A stretch of DNA of 64,000 nt, taken from contig CANHOA010000005.1 of NCBI GenBank assembly GCA_947462255.1, forward strand, positions 62,001 to 126,000, written 5' to 3'. The notes beneath the pieces are model-generated. The model did not search any database and was not told where the DNA came from. It was given only the letters and a program-made list of their open reading frames with translations. This DNA comes from Flavobacteriales bacterium (lineage in GTDB: Bacteria; Bacteroidota; Bacteroidia; Flavobacteriales_D; Crocinitomicaceae). The number at the start of each line of letters is the position of its first letter. Position 1 is the stretch's first letter. Positions 18,391 through 27,164 of the stretch are shown here, one piece after another. A program made the position numbers and the translations under genes.

Positions 18391-19491
18391 TTACTTAGAG
18401 AAATACGAACCATTAATGCTTAGGCCAAAGCGAATAGGATAAATGGCAATGGTGCTTCCTTTTTTGAATAAGGGTGTTAAACTATACTCTACAAAAGCGC
18501 CTAAATACTTACCAAAACCTGCTCTAACGGTTGCGTCTAAGGAAAAGTGCTGCAAATTAAAACGTGAAGACGTTGTATTATTAAACTTATCGCCATTCGC
18601 ATATTCTCCCGTTTGTGTACTCGTAGAAGCAAAGCGCCATGCACCAATAACACCTGCGGCGAGGTAAAAACTCTTTTTAGCTTCTGGCTTAGTGGTAAAT
18701 TCCAGTAATAAGGGCAAAGTCAAGCGATGCATTGCCAATGCATTATTTTTATACGATTGGATAGTGTCCGAGACACAAAAAACAGTATCGTTACTATGCT
18801 GAATACGGTAATTATTTCGTAAGGCAAGACTTGTCAAACCATAGCCTAATCCGGTGGTCAAACCTAAATATTGTTTAAAAATGGGAAGCTTATATTCTAG
18901 AAAATTAACATTGATGGCCACGGATTTAACCGGATCTATTTGCCAATAATCATTCGTGCTAAAATCCGTATCAAAACGTGAATTCGTCTGTTCATTTAAA
19001 CGAAACATGCTCACAAAACCAAGATCAAAAGCGACCCAATGTGGCTCATATTTAGGTTCGTCGGAGTCGTCAAATTCACCTTCACCCTCAAGGTCAAATG
19101 ATATTGGTAAATTCATCACAGTCCTTGTTGCCAAAGAAGTATCTGCTGATCCAGGAAGCCAATTCGGCATACTAGATACTACCCGAAGCGCTTCTTGTTC
19201 TATGGCTGGACAATTGATTCCTTTAAGGATTTCCACATTTGCAACCTTCCCGTCTTTTTCAACATAAAAACGGACATACACCTTGCCTTCAACACCCAAC
19301 TCAATGGCTGATTCAGGGTACGTGATATTAGTATGAATAAAACGCATGAGCGCTTCATGTCCACCCGGAAAAGTTGGTTCAACATCATGAGGCCCTTCTA
19401 CTACTTCAATCGGAGGAGGTAAGGGTTCTTCTTGCGAGAACATGCTGGAAACAATAGAAAAACAAAAAAATAAAAGTAATTGAGTTTTCAT
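18391..19491 (-). CDS. TonB C-terminal domain fused to an outer-membrane beta-barrel domain
   Basis: A 366-residue protein with a signal peptide (residues 1-19) and a Pro/Glu linker. A TonB C-terminal domain follows at about residues 35-130 (PTFPGGHEALMRFI, YPESAIELGVEGKVYVRFYV, IEQEALRVVSSMPNW), then an acidic hinge (EGEGEFDDSDEP). A beta-barrel domain of about 220 residues comes next (YEPHWVAFDLGFVSMFR ... FGLSINGSYFSK), similar to PorT/OmpW-like barrels. There is no inner-membrane anchor, so it cannot act like classical TonB. It lies 20 nt downstream of the TonB-dependent receptor, in the same TPP-controlled operon. The domain calls are good; the role is inference. Confidence 0.78.
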   Translation of the reverse strand: MKTQLLLFFCFSIVSSMFSQEEPLPPPIEVVEGPHDVEPTFPGGHEALMRFIHTNITYPESAIELGVEGKVYVRFYVEKDGKVANVEILKGINCPAIEQEALRVVSSMPNWLPGSADTSLATRTVMNLPISFDLEGEGEFDDSDEPKYEPHWVAFDLGFVSMFRLNEQTNSRFDTDFSTNDYWQIDPVKSVAINVNFLEYKLPIFKQYLGLTTGLGYGLTSLALRNNYRIQHSNDTVFCVSDTIQSYKNNALAMHRLTLPLLLEFTTKPEAKKSFYLAAGVIGAWRFASTSTQTGEYANGDKFNNTTSSRFNLQHFSLDATVRAGFGKYLGAFVEYSLTPLFKKGSTIAIYPIRFGLSINGSYFSK

Positions 19492-19511
19492 AGGAAGTAG
19501 TTATTCGTTAA

Positions 19512-21971
19512 TTAAAATTTAAAAAGCACTCGACACATTAAATTTCTTCCCGCTTGAGGGTAATAAAAATTCTCTGTTGTTTTTTGACCATCATAAAGGT
19601 ATGAAAAAGTATACCCGTTATTAGCATAAAGATAATTAAAAATATTATTCACCTGAAGACCGAAATTGATTTCTTTTCCTAAAACATGTCTAAGCGCATA
19701 GTTAAGCGTTAGATTACTATATGAAAAAGCCTTTATGCTTCTATCCAGCGCAGCGGTATTGTCCAAAAATTGTTGCGACACAAACTTACTCATCCATTCC
19801 ACATTCATATTTTTAAAGGGCTCCCATACCACACCAAGGCTGGCCACTACATTTGGAGAAAAGGCCAAATCCACGTCTTTATGCGTGATAATTTGTTGCG
19901 AATAATAGGGTTCCGTGGAGGAATAAACATCCAAAAATTCATTGAATTCTTTTATTTTATTTTGACTTAAGGCCAAAGCCCCATTAAATTTTAAGAAAGA
20001 AAATGGCGCATAAGCGGTATTCATTTCGATACCCAATCGATAACTTGAGGGAACATTGGTACGGGTATAAGAACCCACATCATTAATTTCACCCGTTAAA
20101 ATAAGTTGATTGGTATAATCCATGAAATAAGCATTTACATTCAACAGTAGCTTCGATTTTTTGTAGGTGTAGCCGAATTCAACATCACGTAAAATCTCCG
20201 CTTTGGGTCGGCTATTTGGAGTACTTTCTCTAAAATCTTTCCGCACGGGTTCTCTATGAGAAATACCAAAAGAAGCAAAAATGGATTGCGCGTAAGAAAG
20301 CTGTCTTGAAATGGAAATTTTTGGGTTTAAAAAATCAAATTTTACCCGCTGCTGCACATCTTTTAACACGCCTGAAACTTGATCCACGCCCAAAAAAGAA
20401 TAGTCCAAGTGCCTAAATTGGATGTCACCATTGAACGTCCAATCTTTCAGCTTATACGATCCTTTTACGTAGGAAGACCATTCCGATTTTTGACCAGTTT
20501 CATTGTAATAGCGATCTCCTAATTCCGAATCAGAAGCAAAACGAGACCAGATCACTTCCCCATAATGACGACCCAAATACGTATTCACCGAACCACCCCA
20601 CACCACATTTAAACGGTGTTTAAAATAGGAAAGAGAAAAGACAGATCCTACAAAATCATTGTTCAACCAACGCTGGCGAATTAGATCACTTGTGGTAAGT
20701 GTATCGTTTCCTACGACCACCGAAGAAATTCCATACCCGCTAAGTGTTTGGTTGTTTTTATATTCCTCATAATACCCTCTTCCATACGTATAGTGACCGG
20801 AGATATTTAAAAGTAAATTCGATTTTATGGAATAGGCATAGTGCAATTGATAGTTATCTTGCTTGTAATTATCCACTTGATTTTTGTAGGTGTAATAATT
20901 ATACGTTCTTCCCGAGGAGATTAAATTTTGTCTTTCCTCTGGACTTAATAAATTGCGATCAGCATACGCATTCATCTCCGCTACATCGCCGGTTAAACTA
21001 CTTTCTGGTGTGCCATACCAAGCCTGATACGTCAACTCATGACCACTAAAGACAAGCGCTTTCAGAAGGAAATTTTTACCGAGGTAAGCGCCAGAAAAAT
21101 AGATGGAATTTAAATTTGATTTAGCTCGATCTAGAAATCCATCGGAAGAAATACGAGAAAGACGCGTTTCAAAATTAAACTTTTGATTGAGGAGCCCCGT
21201 TCCAATTTTAATAGAATTTTTGAGCGTATTAAACGCCCCATAACTATTGTCAATCGTTGCGTAGGGCGTTTCGGAAAGATTGCTAGACTTCAGGTTTAAT
21301 CCTGCGCCAAAAGCGGCAGCACCATTGGTAGAAGAACCAATACCGCGTTGAATTTGAATATTTTCAATGGAGCTGCTCAAATCAGGCATGTTGACCCAAT
21401 AAACATCATGCGATTCAGGATCATTGATAGGAATACCATTCAAGGTGACATTGATGCGAGAAGCATCTATTCCTCGAATTCGCATTCCTGTATACCCTAC
21501 TCCATTTCCTGCATCTGAGGTAGTTACTAAGGAAGGCGTGCCATCCAATAAGAAAGGCAAATCTTGTCCAAAGGCCTTTTTTTCTAAGGTTTTCTCTTCA
21601 ACAAAAATCGCGGAGGAAGATGCAGCAGACGCTCTGGTAGAGGTAACTTGAACCTCTTCTAGCGTTTGGGTACTTTTATAGAGCATGATTTTTAATGGAA
21701 CATTAAAATCTTCCGAATAAAAAAAGTTGGCACTTGAAGTGTATCCTGGGCATTCAAAAACAAGCGTGTTTTGACCACCAATTACAAGTCCTATGCTAAA
21801 TTTTCCTTGCGCATCGGTTTGGGTACAGAAAGTTGTGGATTGTATACAAACCTTTACGCCTTCCAACAATTTCCCTTCCTCATCGGATACGACACCCGTA
21901 AAATTATTTTGTCCAAAAGAGAGAAAAGTCGATACTAAAAAACTGATACTGATAAAAATTCTTGTTTTCAT
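19512..21971 (-). CDS. TonB-dependent receptor under a TPP riboswitch (probable thiamine/precursor uptake)
   Basis: An 819-residue outer-membrane receptor. It has a signal peptide from ATG 21971 (MKTRIFISISFLVSTFLSFGQ), a carboxypeptidase-regulatory-like domain (residues about 22-100: FTGVVSDEEGKLLEGVKV) and a plug domain (VQVTSTRAS ... MRIRGIDASRINVTLNGIPINDPESHDVYW). A 22-strand-type barrel follows, ending with the aromatic CRVLFKF. The TPP riboswitch immediately upstream makes thiamine or a thiamine precursor the likely substrate; TPP-regulated receptors of this type are known in Bacteroidota. An iron or vitamin B12 role is less likely given that regulation. The frame extends 8 codons upstream, but that removes the clean signal peptide. 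Confidence 0.9.
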   Translation of the reverse strand: MKTRIFISISFLVSTFLSFGQNNFTGVVSDEEGKLLEGVKVCIQSTTFCTQTDAQGKFSIGLVIGGQNTLVFECPGYTSSANFFYSEDFNVPLKIMLYKSTQTLEEVQVTSTRASAASSSAIFVEEKTLEKKAFGQDLPFLLDGTPSLVTTSDAGNGVGYTGMRIRGIDASRINVTLNGIPINDPESHDVYWVNMPDLSSSIENIQIQRGIGSSTNGAAAFGAGLNLKSSNLSETPYATIDNSYGAFNTLKNSIKIGTGLLNQKFNFETRLSRISSDGFLDRAKSNLNSIYFSGAYLGKNFLLKALVFSGHELTYQAWYGTPESSLTGDVAEMNAYADRNLLSPEERQNLISSGRTYNYYTYKNQVDNYKQDNYQLHYAYSIKSNLLLNISGHYTYGRGYYEEYKNNQTLSGYGISSVVVGNDTLTTSDLIRQRWLNNDFVGSVFSLSYFKHRLNVVWGGSVNTYLGRHYGEVIWSRFASDSELGDRYYNETGQKSEWSSYVKGSYKLKDWTFNGDIQFRHLDYSFLGVDQVSGVLKDVQQRVKFDFLNPKISISRQLSYAQSIFASFGISHREPVRKDFRESTPNSRPKAEILRDVEFGYTYKKSKLLLNVNAYFMDYTNQLILTGEINDVGSYTRTNVPSSYRLGIEMNTAYAPFSFLKFNGALALSQNKIKEFNEFLDVYSSTEPYYSQQIITHKDVDLAFSPNVVASLGVVWEPFKNMNVEWMSKFVSQQFLDNTAALDRSIKAFSYSNLTLNYALRHVLGKEINFGLQVNNIFNYLYANNGYTFSYLYDGQKTTENFYYPQAGRNLMCRVLFKF

Positions 21972-21998
21972 TTGTTTCAAATTACACAAGAACAAGGG

Positions 21999-22025
21999 GC
22001 TAATTCCAGCTGGTTATTAATTAGC
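21999..22025 (-). promoter_or_regulatory. Hairpin between TPP aptamer and receptor start (possible expression platform)
   Basis: GCTAATT and AATTAGC (7 bp) flank a 13-nt loop that itself contains the palindrome CCAGCTGG. The hairpin sits between the aptamer and the ATG (28 nt away) and lacks a T-run, so it is more likely a translational or anti-structure element than a terminator. Confidence 0.4.
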
Positions 22026-22026
22026 A

Positions 22027-22117
22027 CAGTCATCTTCCCTTCGTAGGCATTATCCTAAATCAGGTTCAATGGGTATAATCTCAGCCTTGTCACGGGCACC
22101 CCTTAGAGACGGTGCAA
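22027..22117 (-). ncRNA. TPP (THI-box) riboswitch aptamer
   Basis: On the minus strand the conserved THI-box blocks appear in order: GGGGTGCC (22095-22102), GGCTGAGA, ACCCATTGAACCTGAT (TGAACCTGAT at 22059-22068), GGATAATGCC and GAAGGGAAGATG. Spacing matches the thiamine pyrophosphate aptamer. It ends about 56 nt before the TonB-dependent receptor start and should repress the operon when TPP is abundant. Recognition is strong because all nucleobase-contact blocks are present. Confidence 0.95.
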
Positions 22118-22137
22118 AATTATGAACTATTTTACTC

Positions 22138-22381
22138 TTTGGCATGCATTTTTTGAGAAATAGTAATTAAAAAATGAATGAAGTTCGAAAATTTCAGTGT
22201 AAACCTTTAACAAATCAGGGGTTTTACCTTAACTCATTCCTTGTCTTAAAGCACTAATTTTCAACTTTCTAATCTCACTGCCTATGTAAAAACAACTTCA
22301 CCCACCTTTTTTTCCTCTTTTCTTCTTTTAGGTTAAAGAATAAGGGATTATTTTACTAATTTTATTAACCAAACTTATCAA
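22138..22381. other. Intergenic region with no recognised element
   Basis: AT-rich spacer between the divergent TPP operon and the type B sorting-domain gene. I see no ORF, repeat or clear -33/-7 promoter pair here. Confidence 0.5.
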
Positions 22382-23422
22382 TTGCTGAACTTACTTAAAA
22401 ATATCATATCGTTCAGTCTCGGTTTTTTACCGAGGACAAAACCTGTTTTTTTTATTGTTTTATTATTTACACTTGATTCAAACATCTTAAAATCACAAGT
22501 AAATCTTGTTCCGAATGGCAGCTTTGAAGAATACAATTGGTGTCCAAATTGGGCTCCTGGGTTTTATCTTGATGCTTGTAAATATTGGTCTTCGCCAACA
22601 ACTGGGGGTTCTCCTGATTATTTTAATGCTTGTAGTACTGACCTAGGAACTTCGGGAATGCTTCAATTTAGTGTGCCTCAAAATTCTTTTGGATTTCAAA
22701 ATGCTAGAACCGGTCAAGGGTATGCTGGTCTTTGTTTTGCGCAAGTTACTGCAGGATTAAATACTTATTCGGAGTATATTCAAATTGAACTTTCACAGGG
22801 TTTAGATTTTGGGAAATTCTACAAACTTCAATTTTATTTAAGTAATGCAGGAATATACTATTGTTCTAATTCAATTGGCGCACTTTTCACAACTAACTCT
22901 CTTAATATCAATACTGAAGAAGTAATACCCATGTCGCCACAATTTAATAGTGATTTAAGTTTATTTTTCTGTGACACAACGAAATGGTATGAATTGAGTT
23001 ATCTTTTTCAAGCAGATGGATCAGAAAAATACTTAACAATTGGTGTTTTCAGTGAGATGCCAGAAACGTATGTAATTGATGAAAATGGAGTTGTGCAGCT
23101 ATATGCTCACCGCTATTATTATCTTGACGACGTTTCTTTAGTTGAGTTTGATTACACTTCTTGGATAGAAGGAATTATGCCAAATATCTTTACTCCTAAT
23201 GGTGATAATTCTAATGATGTATTCACTTTTGATAATTCAATAGTTAAGGCGAGAAAACTTACTATTTTGAACCGTTGGGGCGATGTAATCTTTCAAACAA
23301 ATGACACTTTTATTTGGGATGGTTCTTTTGATGGAAAACCTTGTTCTGATGGCATTTATTTTTATCAAATTGAGATTACAAACGCAATAAAAACGAATGG
23401 GTTTTTGACATTGATAAGGTAA
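22382..23422 (+). CDS. T9SS type B (gliding motility-associated C-terminal) secreted protein
   Basis: A 346-residue protein starting with TTG at 22382 (no ATG fits the signal peptide, which spans about residues 22-39). The middle (NLVPNGSFEEYNWCP ... ACKYWSSPT) is a galactose-binding-like or extracellular module common in Bacteroidota. The C-terminus IFTPNGDNSNDVF ... NRWGDVIF ... CSDGIYFYQI is the type B/CHU_C sorting domain that sends cargo through T9SS. Substrate or ligand unknown. A decayed gene fragment follows downstream. Confidence 0.85.
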   Translation: MLNLLKNIISFSLGFLPRTKPVFFIVLLFTLDSNILKSQVNLVPNGSFEEYNWCPNWAPGFYLDACKYWSSPTTGGSPDYFNACSTDLGTSGMLQFSVPQNSFGFQNARTGQGYAGLCFAQVTAGLNTYSEYIQIELSQGLDFGKFYKLQFYLSNAGIYYCSNSIGALFTTNSLNINTEEVIPMSPQFNSDLSLFFCDTTKWYELSYLFQADGSEKYLTIGVFSEMPETYVIDENGVVQLYAHRYYYLDDVSLVEFDYTSWIEGIMPNIFTPNGDNSNDVFTFDNSIVKARKLTILNRWGDVIFQTNDTFIWDGSFDGKPCSDGIYFYQIEITNAIKTNGFLTLIR

Positions 23423-23423
23423 A

Positions 23424-23611
23424 TCCTCAACAAATGAAAATTCTCAAACCATTATTGCCATTGAACTGAATGATTCCACCTATGTCATTGGTCCGGATTC
23501 CTCAAGTATATCTTATGGTACCCAAACATTCAACTCCAAAAGGTAGCCTATAGTGCAAAGCGAACCTTTGGAAAGGAGCGACATGGTAGCATCACTTTGC
23601 GGGTTGATTAA
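23424..23611 (+). pseudogene. Coding remnant with one frameshift
   Basis: The segment reads as protein (ENSQTIIAIELNDSTYVIGPD...) until an in-frame stop at 23544-23546. Shifting frame at about 23541-23543 continues as VAYSAKRTFGKERHGSITLRVD and stops at 23609-23611. No start codon fits. It looks like the C-terminal end of a disrupted gene; I do not recognise the family. Confidence 0.35.
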
Positions 23612-23698
23612 AAAATTATAGAATTTTAGTTTGAATATAACCACCCCTTTACGCGCGATTTTTCGTTACCTTCAACGAGGAGTACTGCAAAATTGAAT

Positions 23699-24250
23699 AT
23701 GCTAAAGGAAGAATGGATTGCTGGATCAATGAAATTAGACCGGAAGAGTCAATTGGCTTTGTACAATTATTGTTTTCCTGAATTAAAGAAAGCCGCACGA
23801 AAATTTTTCAGCACTGATGTAGAACTTATGCATGTCATTAATGGCTCATTCATTAAAATCATTGAAAACCTTCATAAGTACGAACCTATCAACTTCAACG
23901 CTTGGATTAAGCGAATTTGTACCAATGAATCCATAGATTACCTCCGAAAAAACAAAAAATACAAAGAAACCTTTCTCATCAAAGCGTCAGAAGGAATAAA
24001 CGAACCTTTCGAAGCGCCTTCTATTGAAACGAGCATAGAAAATGAGCACCTTGAATCTCTTTTACTTCAACTGAATACCCCTTGTCGGATCGTATTTAAT
24101 CTATTTGCCCTTGAAGGATTTTCGCATAAAGAAATAAGCCAATCCCTCGGGATTACCGTGGAGACCTCAAAATGGCATACCAAAATGGCCCGCAAAAAAC
24201 TAAAAGACTTACTTGCAAACACTCAAAAAAAAATTATTAACCATGGATAA
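23699..24250 (+). CDS. ECF-type RNA polymerase sigma factor
   Basis: A 183-residue sigma-70-family protein of ECF size. Region 2 spans about residues 20-90 (FNAWIKRICTNESIDYLRKNKK is the DNA-melting helix region), and region 4 lies near the C-terminus (CRIVFNLFALEGFSHKEISQSLGIT...SKWHTKMARKKL, a helix-turn-helix). The start is ATG 23699; the TTG at 23693 is an alternative. It overlaps the next gene by 8 nt, a barrel protein with a cytoplasmic N-terminus, the usual place for an anti-sigma factor. Its target genes are unknown. Confidence 0.9.
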   Translation: MLKEEWIAGSMKLDRKSQLALYNYCFPELKKAARKFFSTDVELMHVINGSFIKIIENLHKYEPINFNAWIKRICTNESIDYLRKNKKYKETFLIKASEGINEPFEAPSIETSIENEHLESLLLQLNTPCRIVFNLFALEGFSHKEISQSLGITVETSKWHTKMARKKLKDLLANTQKKIINHG

Positions 24251-25508
24251 AAAGCCTGACGAATCTAATTCATTTAATCAAATTCCGGAAAACTACCTAA
24301 TTGACTTAAACCTGCGCTTGGATGCCTTGGAAAAAAAACGCAAGCGTAAACGCATTTTCTACATATGGTTTCCTATCCTGCTGCTATTTGGGATTGGCTT
24401 AGGCATGTATCAATCACTTAGACCTAATTTGCCGACGACTAAAGTTTCTGTTGACAAAGCGCTTACCCTGGTTTCTCCTACAACTCCAAATTCAAATCGC
24501 AATTCAACGTATAAATCAACTCCCGATTCAACTCAGAAATCAATACAGAAACAAAACAGCCTCAGCAGACACCTTGAACCTACTCCTAAAACTTCCATTC
24601 AATCCAAACGAACTGAGAGTGCAACAGAATTGAATATCGAAACACAGCGAAAAGACACCATCCCCTTTACTTCTGATGACGCTAAAATTGCGGCAGAGGG
24701 ACTTAAAGCTGAAAAAGTAGCAGTTGCACACATCGATTCCAATTTTTCCAAGATCGAAATGTCTCCAAAACCAAGTGAATTTAGGATTCCCTTCCGAGAA
24801 ATACCCCCGATTGCTTTGCACCGCATTGGCTTTTTCACATGGCCCATCTTAGAGACCTCGCAAGAAAGAAAAACGGAAGTTTCTTGGCAGCATATGCTCG
24901 GGTTTTCCTGCGGTGTGAGCGGGATCATTTCCTCTTTTACTCCGATGGAAAACCCCGTAAGTTCGTTTTTAAATACTACCTACGGCGATTATAAAAGCTA
25001 TGCCCAAGCACGAAAAGAAGCAGAGCGCGCCACCAGTTCCTTGGATTTATCGGTATTTTATCGGCAACAAGCCAAACATTGGTTTTATCAAGTGGGGATC
25101 GCCTATAATGAATGGGGTGAACAAATTGTATATCCGTTCAATTCAATTGATGGAACCAACCGCTACCGTTACCTCAACATCCCTATCTTTGCGGGCTATC
25201 AATGGACCAAAAACAAAGTGAGTCTAAGTCCAATGCTGGGACTATCTGCTGGAATTAAACTGAGCGGAAGAGGGTACTATCTAATGCCTAATGGCGGTGT
25301 AGACATCGTTGAAGCACAAACTTTTTCTACTTCCGGTATCGCACAAATCGAATTGGCGTATCACCTGAATCCATTCATTTTCCATTTTACCCCTGGTATT
25401 CGTAGCTCCATTGGTTCCCCTGTAAAATCGGCGGTTACAAAAAATAGCTACCAAGCGATTGGATGCCAAATCGGGTTTATTTATCTTTTGGAGCATAAAA
25501 GAAAGTGA
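24243..25508 (+). CDS. Membrane-anchored protein with outer-membrane-barrel-like domain (anti-sigma-like partner)
   Basis: A 421-residue protein. About 36 cytoplasmic residues end in a basic KKRKRKR stop, then one transmembrane segment follows (about residues 38-57). A Ser/Thr/Gln/Lys low-complexity linker spans about residues 70-150, and the C-terminal region (about 215-421) has porin-like strand patterns (FYRQQAKHWFYQVGIAYNEW, AIGCQIGFIYLLEH). The start ATG lies within the sigma-factor 3' end (8-nt overlap), as is typical of sigma/anti-sigma pairs. A transmembrane protein that also carries a barrel is odd, since the two should sit in different membranes. No named anti-sigma domain is visible. 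Confidence 0.7.
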   Translation: MDKKPDESNSFNQIPENYLIDLNLRLDALEKKRKRKRIFYIWFPILLLFGIGLGMYQSLRPNLPTTKVSVDKALTLVSPTTPNSNRNSTYKSTPDSTQKSIQKQNSLSRHLEPTPKTSIQSKRTESATELNIETQRKDTIPFTSDDAKIAAEGLKAEKVAVAHIDSNFSKIEMSPKPSEFRIPFREIPPIALHRIGFFTWPILETSQERKTEVSWQHMLGFSCGVSGIISSFTPMENPVSSFLNTTYGDYKSYAQARKEAERATSSLDLSVFYRQQAKHWFYQVGIAYNEWGEQIVYPFNSIDGTNRYRYLNIPIFAGYQWTKNKVSLSPMLGLSAGIKLSGRGYYLMPNGGVDIVEAQTFSTSGIAQIELAYHLNPFIFHFTPGIRSSIGSPVKSAVTKNSYQAIGCQIGFIYLLEHKRK

Positions 25509-25569
25509 ATCCCCCCTTTTACTCGATGAGTTGCGTTTAGTAGAATGTACCTTCACTAAACGATACCTC

Positions 25570-27135
25570 ATGAAGACACTTCTATTCGCTTTTATCGCCA
25601 TCCAGGCTTTCATGTCCACGGCGCAACAACCCAACTACATGCCCTTAGATCACAACAATGTATCCTGCTTACTCGATGACGAAGGTGGGTTTTTTAACCA
25701 TCTGCAGGTAGGCATGAACGGTTATGAAATCCCTAAAAACAGTGGCTTATCTACCATTTTTGCCGGAACCTATTGGATAGGAGCTGAAGATGTGAACGGT
25801 GCACTTTATGTTTCCTCCGTTATGTATAGCGGTGGAGGCAGCTGGAGTGCCTTTCATGGTGGCCCAATCGCTAACAACAGTGCATACAATTCCTTGGCCT
25901 ATATGAATCAATATCAACAGTCCATTTGGAAAATAAGCGAAGCAGAAATAACCAACCATCAAACTAATTTTCAAACACCGGGTTATGTTGTCCCAAATGC
26001 CCTATCCACTTGGCCCGGAAATGGCGATGTGTCTCTTGGAGTGGCAACGAAGCTTGCTCCCTTTGTGGATTTAAACGGTAATGGACTCTACGAACCCTCA
26101 CTCGGTGATTATCCAGACATACGGGGCGATGAAGCCGTTTACATCATTATGAATGATGAATCGTACCAACCCGATGGAAACCAATTGGGGATAGAATTAC
26201 ATGCCATGTTTTATCAATATAGCTCGGGAACCTACCTAAACAACACTACGTTTCTTAATTTGCGCGTCATAAATCGAAGCAACCGCACGTATTACAACTT
26301 TCATGAAGGTCTTTACCTTGATTTTGATCTTGGTAATTATTCAGACGATTACATAGGTTGTGATCCTACAAAGAGACTGTTATATGCGTACAATGGCGAT
26401 GACGTTGACGAACCTGATGGTGGAAATATTGGATACGGTGCAAACCCGCCCTGCCAAGGGGTATTGTGCCTTTCGCATCCCCTGGAAAGTGCCACCATGA
26501 TTACAGGATCCATGGATGCGGGCATAACTACCAGTTTTGATACGACGGCTTGGCTAATGATGAACGGACAATACAGTGACAGCAGTAATTGGATGAATCC
26601 CCTAACGAACCTTCCCACCCACTTTATGTACGATGGCAATCCCAACTTACCCAATACATGGAATGAAGCGGCCAGTAATAACCCCGCAGGTGAACGCAGA
26701 GGAATGCTGAGTATAAGGGAAACGACATTTCCACAAAACTCGTCTATCTGTTCTGATTACGCATTTGTTTATGATCGATCTGGCAGCAGATTAAACAACG
26801 TTCAACAAGTTCTAAATATAAGCGGGGCTTTATTGAATGCATATCAAAATGGCGGAAATTTCCCCTGTCTTTCTAGCGCCTTTAATGAACTTTCTGATGA
26901 AACACTATCACCGAGCGAAATAGTTGTTTATCCCAATCCAAGCAATGGGAATATTCAAATAACTTGGAATAACATCCAGGCAAAACAACTTGAAATCCGA
27001 AGCATGCAAGGAGCGCTTGTTTATGCTGAATCCATCGAAAACATAAGTTCAAAAACGCTTGATTTAACCGTACTTGCAAAGGGGATTTACTTTGTTCATA
27101 TCGGAACTCAAATGCAGCGCATAATCATTGAGTAG
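25570..27135 (+). CDS. T9SS type A cargo protein
   Basis: A 521-residue secreted protein. I chose ATG 25570 because it opens a signal peptide (MKTLLFAFIAIQAFMSTAQ); the frame stays open 37 codons upstream, through the previous gene's end. The middle has a Bacteroidota-specific module (DPTKRLLYAYNGDDVDEP, FVDLNGNGLYEPSLGDYPDI, an EF-hand-like Asp-rich loop). The C-terminus VVYPNPSNGNIQITW ... LAKGIYFVHIG is a type A sorting domain. The gene follows the sigma/barrel pair by 61 nt and may be its regulon target; this is inference. Confidence 0.88.
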   Translation: MKTLLFAFIAIQAFMSTAQQPNYMPLDHNNVSCLLDDEGGFFNHLQVGMNGYEIPKNSGLSTIFAGTYWIGAEDVNGALYVSSVMYSGGGSWSAFHGGPIANNSAYNSLAYMNQYQQSIWKISEAEITNHQTNFQTPGYVVPNALSTWPGNGDVSLGVATKLAPFVDLNGNGLYEPSLGDYPDIRGDEAVYIIMNDESYQPDGNQLGIELHAMFYQYSSGTYLNNTTFLNLRVINRSNRTYYNFHEGLYLDFDLGNYSDDYIGCDPTKRLLYAYNGDDVDEPDGGNIGYGANPPCQGVLCLSHPLESATMITGSMDAGITTSFDTTAWLMMNGQYSDSSNWMNPLTNLPTHFMYDGNPNLPNTWNEAASNNPAGERRGMLSIRETTFPQNSSICSDYAFVYDRSGSRLNNVQQVLNISGALLNAYQNGGNFPCLSSAFNELSDETLSPSEIVVYPNPSNGNIQITWNNIQAKQLEIRSMQGALVYAESIENISSKTLDLTVLAKGIYFVHIGTQMQRIIIE

Positions 27136-27164
27136 CGCAATCGTTTACTACCAAACCATCAAAT

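Noticed and set aside
25459-25569. Longer N-terminus for the T9SS cargo protein
   Set aside because: The extension overlaps the previous gene and would hide the signal peptide that begins at 25570.
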